This document shows, piece after piece, positions 1-5,475 of a DNA stretch of 8,805 nt. Below the pieces are notes generated by a model. It was not told the origin of the DNA and searched no databases. It saw only the letters and a program-made list of their open reading frames with translations. The DNA is from an uncultured Rhodospirillaceae bacterium (GTDB taxonomy: Bacteria > Pseudomonadota > Alphaproteobacteria > Rhodospirillales > UBA2165). The stretch lies in assembly GCA_913041095.1 (NCBI GenBank), contig CAJWIB010000093.1, positions 1-8,805 on the forward strand, given 5' to 3'. The position numbers were made by a program, and so were the translations under genes. How positions within the stretch are numbered: position 1 is the stretch's first letter; every line of letters begins with the position of its first letter.

Positions 1-27
1 GTAATTGTGACGAGAAATCTTTGGTAG
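1..27 (+). CDS. possible C-terminal tail of an upstream gene (partial)
   Basis: Reading from base 1, frame 1 gives eight residues (VIVTRNLW) and then TAG at 25-27, 12 bases before the DUF2062 start. In related alphaproteobacteria a relA/spoT-type gene often lies upstream of this cluster, and a short Val/Arg-containing end would suit the end of its ACT domain; this is inference from context only. Frame 3 is also open from the edge and ends with TAA at 45-47, overlapping the next start, so the true frame of the upstream gene cannot be decided from this window. Confidence 0.22.
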   Translation, partial: VIVTRNLW

Positions 28-39
28 AACTGGACCCCG

Positions 40-660
40 ATGTTTAACCGCCGAGAAAAACCTCCCTTTTTTAGCCGCTGCTGCAATCTCTTGTGGCCAC
101 GGATGGGTTGGGCACGCACCGGTAACTACTGGGCGCACCGGGTCAGCCGCCTGCCGGGTTCAGTTTATTCTATTGCCGCAGGATTTGCTTGCGGGGCCTC
201 TATATCCTTTACGCCATTTGTCGGTCTGCATATTCTTATAGGAGGGTTGTGGGCGTTGCTGATACGATCCAACATTATTGCTTCGGTCATTGGTACGGTG
301 ATTGGTAATCCATGGACCTTTCCGTTTATCTGGGTCTGGATTTACAATCTCGGGGTCTGGTTGGGTTTTGACAGCTTTGAGGAGCACGAAAAGGATTTGG
401 ATTTCGCTGCGCTGTTTGGCAATGCCAAACAGGCAGCGCTAAAATTTGATCTCACTTTTTTAGCGGAATCCGTATGGCCGATTTTTGGCCCGATGTTATT
501 GGGTGCCATACCGACTGTAATTGTTACTTGGTTCTTGTTCTATTTTGCGATTAAACACATTATTAAGACCTATCGCCATTCCCGCGTTGAACGAGTTAAA
601 CATAAGCAGCACGAAACCGGAATAGAAGTAAAAACACCGATTGAGTACAGTGATGAATAA
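40..660 (+). CDS. DUF2062 domain-containing inner-membrane protein
   Basis: A 206-residue protein with the hallmarks of DUF2062. A basic N-terminus contains a Leu-Trp-Pro-Arg segment (residues 18-21). A long hydrophobic block follows (about 42-109) with Ser-Phe-Thr-Pro-Phe at 56-60, Gly-Leu-His at 62-64 and Gly-Asn-Pro at 89-91, features typical of the family. A second hydrophobic region (about 141-175) precedes a charged, Lys/Arg/His-rich cytoplasmic tail. It is probably an integral inner-membrane protein with three or four membrane segments; the biochemical role of the family is unknown. ATG at 40 is chosen because an in-frame TAG lies just upstream at 25-27 and the family's basic N-terminus begins here; no strong Shine-Dalgarno sequence is visible. 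Its stop codon overlaps the pdxJ start by 8 bases, so it probably belongs to the same transcript. Confidence 0.85.
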   Translation: MFNRREKPPFFSRCCNLLWPRMGWARTGNYWAHRVSRLPGSVYSIAAGFACGASISFTPFVGLHILIGGLWALLIRSNIIASVIGTVIGNPWTFPFIWVWIYNLGVWLGFDSFEEHEKDLDFAALFGNAKQAALKFDLTFLAESVWPIFGPMLLGAIPTVIVTWFLFYFAIKHIIKTYRHSRVERVKHKQHETGIEVKTPIEYSDE

Positions 661-1426
661 CCGACAAGATTTTACCGACTATCTTCGCCTCGGCGTTAAT
701 ATCGATCACGTAGCGACCATCCGTAACGCCAGGGGTGGTGAGCATCCAGATCCACTGCGCGCCGCCCATATGGCGAGCAAAGCTGGAGCTGATGGCATTA
801 CCGCCCATTTACGCGAAGACCGCCGCCACATGACTGATCAAGACATTGAACGTCTCCGGGGTGAGATCGATCTGCCGCTTAATTTGGAAATGGCGGCGAC
901 TGATGAAATGCTAGCAATTGCGCTTAGGCATCTCCCGCACGCAACCTGTATTGTGCCGGAAAAGCGTGAGGAAAGAACCACTGAGGGCGGATTGGACGCG
1001 GCAGGCGGGCATAATCATCTGGTGCCAATCGTTGATTCTATGCGGGCGAACGGTATCCGCGTTTCGCTTTTCATTGAAGCCGATAAAAGACAATTGGATG
1101 CCGCCATATCGATGGGTGCGCCGGTTGTTGAGCTGCATGTGGGGGCTTATTGCGATGCCGTCGGTGATGTCCGTGATGCTGAATTAACGCGTATCCAGGA
1201 AGCAGCGGCCTATGGTGCCGAGATCGGCCTTGAAGTTCATGCCGGTCACGGGCTTGGCTTTGATACCGTTGGTGCCATCGCCGAGATACCGCAATTGGTT
1301 GAGCTCAATATTGGGCATTTCCTAATTGGTGAAGCAATATTTGGCGGCTTGGATAGCTCGATTAAACGTATGCGCTCCTTAATGGATAAAGCCCGCTCCG
1401 AAGTTTCCGGCGAACGTTCAGCTTAA
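653..1426 (+). CDS. pdxJ: pyridoxine 5'-phosphate synthase PdxJ
   Basis: Cytoplasmic enzyme that condenses 1-deoxy-D-xylulose 5-phosphate with 3-amino-2-oxopropyl phosphate to form pyridoxine 5'-phosphate, the ring-closing step of the DXP-dependent vitamin B6 pathway. The 257-residue product is a full-length TIM-barrel PdxJ. Visible motifs are GVNIDH (14-19), HLREDRRH (52-59), NLEM (77-80), VPEKREE (101-107), TTEGGLD (109-115), HAGHGL (196-201) and ELNIGH (217-222). By comparison with the E. coli enzyme, His52, Glu79 and His199 correspond to its active-site His45, Glu72 and His193. ATG at 653 is preferred over the in-frame TTG at 641 and GTG at 650: it has a GAG-type Shine-Dalgarno at 643-645 and gives the compact family N-terminus. 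It overlaps the preceding gene by 8 bases (ATGAATAA), which suggests translational coupling. acpS follows after 14 bases, the classic pdxJ-acpS pair. Confidence 0.97.
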   Translation: MNNRQDFTDYLRLGVNIDHVATIRNARGGEHPDPLRAAHMASKAGADGITAHLREDRRHMTDQDIERLRGEIDLPLNLEMAATDEMLAIALRHLPHATCIVPEKREERTTEGGLDAAGGHNHLVPIVDSMRANGIRVSLFIEADKRQLDAAISMGAPVVELHVGAYCDAVGDVRDAELTRIQEAAAYGAEIGLEVHAGHGLGFDTVGAIAEIPQLVELNIGHFLIGEAIFGGLDSSIKRMRSLMDKARSEVSGERSA

Positions 1427-1440
1427 CAGCGAGGTCTCTC

Positions 1441-1851
1441 GTGATCATCGGCATCGGCAATGACCTCATCGACATCTCGCGAATAGAAAGAACGCTGGAG
1501 CGCTTTGGCGACCGCTTCATTCAACGCATTTTTACCGATGTTGAGCAGGCAAAATCGGAGAAACGCCGGATGCGGGCTGCCAGCTATGCCAAACGCTATG
1601 CTGCCAAAGAAGCGTGTTCCAAGGCGCTCGGCACCGGTTTTCGACAAGGTGTTTTCTGGCGAGACATGGGGGTAATCAATCTGCCGTCTGGCAAACCGAC
1701 CATGCACTTAACTGGTGGCGCGCTTAAACGGTTGCAGGAGATTATCCCGGAAGGCATGGAGGCGCAGATCAACCTTACTATCACCGATGAACCGCCAACC
1801 GCCGAGGCCTTTGTGATTATTTCAGCAGTGCCGGTGCAGACCAGCGACTAA
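1441..1851 (+). CDS. acpS: holo-[acyl-carrier-protein] synthase AcpS
   Basis: Transfers the 4'-phosphopantetheine arm of coenzyme A to a serine of apo-acyl carrier protein, which activates fatty-acid synthesis. The 136-residue length is typical of a trimeric AcpS. The N-terminal GIGNDLIDISRIE motif (4-16) supplies the Mg2+ ligand Asp8. The second signature, RYAAKEACSKALGTG (52-66), supplies Glu57. The C-terminus has the family's beta-strand pattern with an INLTITDEP stretch followed by an Ala/Phe/Val/Ile strand. The start is GTG at 1441, supported by a good Shine-Dalgarno GAGG (1431-1434) six bases upstream and because the family motif begins directly at this codon. It lies 14 bases after pdxJ. 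The gene ends before the largest gap of the left half, so the pdxJ transcript may end or be reinitiated here, although no hairpin plus T-run terminator is visible. Confidence 0.96.
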   Translation: MIIGIGNDLIDISRIERTLERFGDRFIQRIFTDVEQAKSEKRRMRAASYAKRYAAKEACSKALGTGFRQGVFWRDMGVINLPSGKPTMHLTGGALKRLQEIIPEGMEAQINLTITDEPPTAEAFVIISAVPVQTSD

Positions 1852-2078
1852 TGGCGGAAAACGGCGCGGCGATAAGGCAGCAACGTTCCTGCTTAATTTT
1901 TCCTGGAGCAATCAAATCGATAGCTGGATAAATGAAATAGACACGCTATATCCCATATAGTTTATGGAAAGCCGCTTGACAGAACGGCTTGGCGCTGGCT
2001 TGATCCCCACCAACTTAACGATTGCGGATCAAATTCCACATAAACTTAGTAAAAACAATGAGTTAAACAATTTATTTA
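1852..2078. other. intergenic gap between acpS and lepB with inverted repeats
   Basis: This 227-base stretch has no convincing gene. It contains three perfect short inverted repeats: CTATAT/ATATAG at 1946-1960 (3-base spacer), AAGCCG/CGGCTT at 1969-1990 (10-base spacer) and TTGATCC/GGATCAA at 2000-2032 (19-base spacer). A TTGACA hexamer sits in the loop of the second. Two short ORFs occur: about 26 codons starting inside the acpS stop codon (1851), and 45 codons at 1964-2101 that run into lepB. The right end is AT-rich (about 2041-2080). The likeliest role is a promoter and leader for the lepB-rnc-era unit; each repeat alone could arise by chance. Confidence 0.5.
1976..2004 (+). promoter_or_regulatory. 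candidate sigma-70-type promoter for lepB
   Basis: A perfect TTGACA (-35) at 1976-1981 is followed after 17 bases by CTTGAT (1999-2004), which matches only three of six -10 consensus positions. The position, about 75 bases before the lepB start and inside the only sizeable gap of this part of the cluster, makes a promoter plausible. The -35 box lies in the loop of the AAGCCG/CGGCTT inverted repeat. The weak -10 keeps confidence low. Confidence 0.25.
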
Positions 2079-2822
2079 ATGTCAGAAAAGAAGAAAAATA
2101 GCTTTTTCGATACTTTGAAAACCGTCGTTTATGCGATCGTAATTGCCTTGATCGTACGGACCGTCGCGTTTGAACCGTTTAATATTCCGTCTGGTTCAAT
2201 GATCCCGACCTTGCTGGTGGGTGATTACCTATTCGTTTCCAAGTATTCCTATGGTTATTCCAAACATTCTCTGCCGTTTAGCCTGCCGATTATTCCTGGC
2301 CGGATCGGTTTTGAGACACCAGAGCGCGGCGATGTTACGGTTTTTAAACTGCCGTCTGACAACAAAACCGATTACATCAAGCGCATCATTGGCCTACCTG
2401 GTGATAAAATTTGGATGAAAAATGGCCGCTTGTATATCAATGGCGAGATGGTCAAACGTGAAAAGACCGATGATTTTATTCAAACCGATGACGGTGGTAA
2501 TCTCCAGCGGACGACGCGTTATATTGAGACCCTGCCGAATGGCAAAACTTACACGATTCTAGAAGAATGGGGTGACAAAGGACCGCTGGATAACACAGGT
2601 GTTTATGAAGTGCCGACTGATCATTTTTTTGCCATGGGCGACAATCGCGACAATTCTCAAGACAGCCGAGTTCGTCCCCAAGTTGGCTTTATTCCCAAAG
2701 AAAATCTAGTTGGCCGGGCTGAGATTCTATTTTTCTCGACCAATGGCGGCGCGCGTTTCTGGGAAATCTGGAAATGGCCGGTGGCCATGCGGTTTCAACG
2801 TTTCTTCCAAGAAATAATTTAG
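2079..2822 (+). CDS. lepB: signal peptidase I (leader peptidase)
   Basis: Membrane-bound serine protease that removes signal peptides from exported proteins on the periplasmic face of the inner membrane. The 247-residue protein has a short Lys-rich cytoplasmic start, one N-terminal membrane helix (about 13-30), then the S26 catalytic domain. The catalytic serine is Ser40 in the IPSGSM motif (36-41), followed by the Pro-Thr-Leu and Val-Gly-Asp conserved turn. The general-base lysine is Lys101 in YIKRIIGLPGD (99-109). The GDNRDNSQDSR box is at 187-197. A single membrane helix is usual for alphaproteobacterial LepB, whereas E. coli has two. ATG at 2079 has no strong Shine-Dalgarno; the nearest GAG is 16 bases away at 2060-2062. 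The TAG stop is backed by an in-frame TAA six codons later (2841-2843). rnc follows immediately or overlaps, depending on its start. Confidence 0.97.
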   Translation: MSEKKKNSFFDTLKTVVYAIVIALIVRTVAFEPFNIPSGSMIPTLLVGDYLFVSKYSYGYSKHSLPFSLPIIPGRIGFETPERGDVTVFKLPSDNKTDYIKRIIGLPGDKIWMKNGRLYINGEMVKREKTDDFIQTDDGGNLQRTTRYIETLPNGKTYTILEEWGDKGPLDNTGVYEVPTDHFFAMGDNRDNSQDSRVRPQVGFIPKENLVGRAEILFFSTNGGARFWEIWKWPVAMRFQRFFQEII

Positions 2823-2827
2823 CTTCG

Positions 2828-3523
2828 ATGGGCCGCGACTTAACTAAGCTGGCTAACTCTCTCGGACATACATTTGAAACGCCCGATCTGCTGTCATTAG
2901 CTCTGCGTCATTCAAGTCTGTCGGTCAGTGGACCGGAAGGCTCCAACGAACGCTTGGAGTTTTTAGGTGACCGGGTCTTAGGACTGATTGTCGCCGAAAC
3001 ACTGCTGCACAGATTTCCTCATGAAGATGAAGGTGATATTGCCAAACGACACACCGCTTTGGTGCGCCAAGAAGCGCTTGTGCGGGTGGCGGAGAAATTG
3101 AGTCTCGGTAATTTTATCGAAATGTCAGAAGGCGAGGAAAACAGTGGCGGGCGCTCCAATGCAAGCGTGCTGTCTGACTGCTGTGAAGCGGTTATTGCAG
3201 CGCTTTATATTGATGGCGGGCTTGATGTAGCGAGTAATTTTATCACCAATAATTGGGGCGCGATGATAGAAGAATCTCCTCGCCCACCGAAAGATGCCAA
3301 AACCAAATTGCAGGAATGGACTCAGGCGCGCGGCCTCAAGCTGCCTCAATACACCGAAATTAGCCGTGAAGGTCCGGCTCACAAGCCGCTGTTTGTTATC
3401 AAAGTATTTATCGATGGTCATCTTGGTGGGTCACAATCAGCCCAAGCCTCGGGCACCTCCAAACAACGAGCCGAACAGGAAGCGGCTGAAGCTTTGCTGG
3501 CAGAGCTTAGTCAAAATGAATAA
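2828..3523 (+). CDS. rnc: ribonuclease III
   Basis: Double-strand-specific endoribonuclease that processes rRNA precursors and structured mRNAs. From ATG 2828 the product is 231 residues, close to the family norm. The RNase III signature NERLEFLGD is at 40-48 (Glu41, Glu44, Asp48), and the second catalytic pair is Asp117 and Glu120 in SDCCEA (116-121), matching E. coli Glu38, Asp45, Asp114 and Glu117. A C-terminal dsRNA-binding domain begins with DAKTKLQEW and ends in the Ala/Glu-rich helix after KQRAEQEAAEALL. An in-frame ATG at 2774 would add 18 residues inside lepB and has GGGAA (2761-2765) eight bases upstream, so it remains possible. I prefer 2828 because the family's N-terminal helix starts there, although no clear Shine-Dalgarno precedes it. 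The 3' end overlaps era by 8 bases; rnc-era is a widely conserved pair in ribosome biogenesis. Confidence 0.95.
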   Translation: MGRDLTKLANSLGHTFETPDLLSLALRHSSLSVSGPEGSNERLEFLGDRVLGLIVAETLLHRFPHEDEGDIAKRHTALVRQEALVRVAEKLSLGNFIEMSEGEENSGGRSNASVLSDCCEAVIAALYIDGGLDVASNFITNNWGAMIEESPRPPKDAKTKLQEWTQARGLKLPQYTEISREGPAHKPLFVIKVFIDGHLGGSQSAQASGTSKQRAEQEAAEALLAELSQNE

Positions 3524-4421
3524 CCCACAAACTAGCTGCGGCTTTGTGGCCATTCTTGGTGCGCCGAATGTCGGCAAGTCAACCCTGCTCAACCGCATCG
3601 TCGGTGTCAAAGTATCAATCGTTTCGCCGAAAGTGCAAACTACCCGTACCCGCGTGTTGGGCATTGCCCTCAAAGGTGATGCTCAACTTATTTTTATCGA
3701 TACGCCCGGTATTTTTCATCCCAAACGCCGCCTCGAACGGGCTATGGTAGCCGCCGCCTGGGGCGGAGCCGGCGACGCCGATCACGTTATCCTACTAGTA
3801 GATGCCCAACGGGGCCTTAACCCAGACACTCGAGCCATTATTGATCGCCTTAAGGGACAAGATGGCCACACCGTCGATCTCGTCATCAACAAAATTGACC
3901 TAATTGATAAGCAGAAACTACTGGCGCTAACACAAAAACTCAGTGCTGAGGGTGTGTTTGACGAAACCTATATGATTTCGGCGTTTAAGGGCGACGGCGT
4001 TGACGATCTCGTCGCTCATCTCACCGCCAAAATGCCGGCAAGCCCATGGCTGTTCCCGGAAGACCAGATCTCCGATATGCCGATGCGATTGCTGGCGGCT
4101 GAAATTACTCGGGAAAAACTCTATCTCAAACTGCATCAGGAACTGCCTTACGCCACGACGGTTGAGACGGAGACCTGGGAAGAAAAGGAAGATGGATCAG
4201 TGCGCATCGAGCAAACTATCTACGTTGAGAGTGAGTCTCAACGTTCCATCATTCTCGGTAAGGGCGGCAAGATGATCAAATCGATCGGTGTTGAAAGCCG
4301 CCATGATCTTGGTGAGATTCTCGATACCATTGTACATCTGTTCCTATTCGTCAAAATCAACGAAAAGTGGGGCGATGATCCTGGCCGCTATAGTGCCTGG
4401 GGCTTGGATTTTAACGCCTGA
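3516..4421 (+). CDS. era: GTPase Era
   Basis: Essential GTPase that binds the 3' end of 16S rRNA and assists 30S subunit maturation. The 301-residue protein has the usual two-domain build. GTPase motifs are G1 GAPNVGKS (15-22), the switch region with PKVQTTRTRV (38-47), G3 DTPGI (62-66), G4 NKID (125-128) and G5 SA (155-156). A C-terminal KH RNA-binding domain carries the GKGG loop at 248-251, followed by the Asp-Leu-Gly-Glu-Ile-Leu helix and a final Lys/Trp strand. ATG at 3516 is chosen because the family N-terminus starts here; the reading frame is open further upstream only because it runs through rnc. The start overlaps the rnc stop in ATGAATAA, implying coupled translation. The gene ends with TGA, followed by an 82-base spacer. 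Confidence 0.97.
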   Translation: MNNPQTSCGFVAILGAPNVGKSTLLNRIVGVKVSIVSPKVQTTRTRVLGIALKGDAQLIFIDTPGIFHPKRRLERAMVAAAWGGAGDADHVILLVDAQRGLNPDTRAIIDRLKGQDGHTVDLVINKIDLIDKQKLLALTQKLSAEGVFDETYMISAFKGDGVDDLVAHLTAKMPASPWLFPEDQISDMPMRLLAAEITREKLYLKLHQELPYATTVETETWEEKEDGSVRIEQTIYVESESQRSIILGKGGKMIKSIGVESRHDLGEILDTIVHLFLFVKINEKWGDDPGRYSAWGLDFNA

Positions 4422-4503
4422 GCGTGTTCATAGGCTTTCGAGTTTACAGGTTTCTGCTGTTGCCCGTTAGATCATTAGAACAAACGCATTCAAGAGAACA
4501 ATT
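4422..4503. other. spacer between era and a broken small gene
   Basis: No gene or terminator hairpin is seen here. TTTACA (4443-4448) is followed after 18 bases by TTAGAT (4467-4472), which could be a weak promoter (five of six and three of six consensus matches), but this is close to chance. The right end carries the Shine-Dalgarno of the next gene. Confidence 0.3.
4492..4498 (+). promoter_or_regulatory. ribosome binding site ahead of an ATG-TAG start
   Basis: AAGAGAA sits five bases before the ATG at 4504. It is one of the better-placed Shine-Dalgarno sequences in the window, and it fixes the ancestral start of the small gene at this ATG even though the next codon is TAG. Confidence 0.5.
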
Positions 4504-4695
4504 ATGTAGACCGAGCTGTTTTATCTATATTTTACTTCAGTCTTACTGGCCGTCATGTTGATTCCAAAAATTGTTGGACAGGTCTATCATTACGGTCCGT
4601 TTCACCCTGAGGAATACCAAAACTTACGAAGCGATGGGTATCAAATCGAAAAGGATGTTGAGGGCGGGGGTGAAATTCCCAATTTTCCAGTATAA
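4504..4695 (+). pseudogene. small single-pass membrane protein gene with amber at codon 2
   Basis: Starting at ATG 4504, the second codon is TAG (4507-4509). After it the frame stays open for 61 codons to TAA (4693-4695). The conceptual 63-residue product would have a hydrophobic helix at about residues 5-24 and a polar, acidic tail with aromatic and proline residues (VYHYGPFHPEEY at about 27-38). I do not recognise the family. A TGG-to-TAG change at codon 2 would explain the break, giving Met-Trp originally; this is inference. The placed Shine-Dalgarno, the membrane-helix signal and the end nine bases before recO suggest a real small gene in the operon. The next in-frame ATG (4555) would lose most of the helix and lacks a ribosome binding site. 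Alternatives are low-level stop readthrough or a start-stop element acting on recO translation. Confidence 0.5.
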
Positions 4696-4704
4696 ACTCA
4701 CCCC

Positions 4705-5451
4705 ATGAATTGGTCTGATATTGGTATTGTTTTATCCGCCCGCAAACACGGGGAGGGCTCGGCGATTGTCTCCTTGATGACGCTTGAGCACGGCCGTCAC
4801 GCCGGACTGGTTCGAGGCGGCAGTGGAAAGCGCGCCCGTGGCATCTATGAAGCCGGTAATCTGGTCAGTGTTGAATGGCGCGCCCGCCTCGAGGATCATC
4901 TCGGCTCCTTCACCTGCGAGTTGCTTCAGCCTCAGGCCGCGCTCTATCTCGATGATTCATTTAGGCTGTCAGGTCTAAGTTCAGCCTGTGCTGTACTCGA
5001 AATGGCGCTACCGGAACGTGAACCGCATCCCGAAATATACGAATCACTTTTTAATTTTATTGTAAATCTCAGTGGAGACACCTGGCTAGAAGAATATGTT
5101 AAATGGGAGCTCGATCTGCTGGCCGACTTGGGTTTCGGGCTCGATCTTACTTCCTGTGCCTCGACCGGACAAAATGATGAACTGATTTATGTTTCGCCAA
5201 AATCCGGTCAGGCAGTTTCGACCAATGCCGGAGAACCCTATAAAGACAAGCTGTTAGCACTGCCAGACTTCCTGATGAATGAGCAGAAAAACCCGCCGGA
5301 GATTGATTTTAACGCACTCTATTTGGGTCTTAATCTCACCGGATATTTCATGGGCCGCCATGTCTTCATCCATCATAATAATGGCGAGCCACCTGCCCGG
5401 ATACGACTTGTTGACCGCATAAAACAAAAGCATACAATATCTAATCGTTAG
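4705..5451 (+). CDS. recO: DNA repair protein RecO
   Basis: Mediator of the RecFOR pathway: RecO binds single-stranded DNA and SSB and, with RecR, loads RecA at gaps. The 248-residue product has an N-terminal OB fold (about 1-80), seen in the GIVLSARKHGEGSAIVSL strand pattern and the Gly/Arg-rich VRGGSGKRARG segment (36-46). A helical C-terminal domain contains the family's WELDLLADLGFGLDLTSCASTG-type region (about 133-154) and the final GRHVF helix. Only one cysteine remains at the place where some RecO proteins hold a zinc cluster, which is common in alphaproteobacteria. ATG at 4705 follows the end of the small broken gene by nine bases and has no evident Shine-Dalgarno, so it may once have relied on coupling with that gene. 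The TAG stop is backed by TGA two codons later (5455-5457). Confidence 0.93.
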   Translation: MNWSDIGIVLSARKHGEGSAIVSLMTLEHGRHAGLVRGGSGKRARGIYEAGNLVSVEWRARLEDHLGSFTCELLQPQAALYLDDSFRLSGLSSACAVLEMALPEREPHPEIYESLFNFIVNLSGDTWLEEYVKWELDLLADLGFGLDLTSCASTGQNDELIYVSPKSGQAVSTNAGEPYKDKLLALPDFLMNEQKNPPEIDFNALYLGLNLTGYFMGRHVFIHHNNGEPPARIRLVDRIKQKHTISNR

Positions 5452-5475
5452 ACATGATTTTACACGGGAACACTA

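Noticed and set aside
4288..4470. 60-codon + strand ORF over the end of era
   Set aside because: It is mostly an out-of-frame shadow of era's KH domain, with no supporting start signal.
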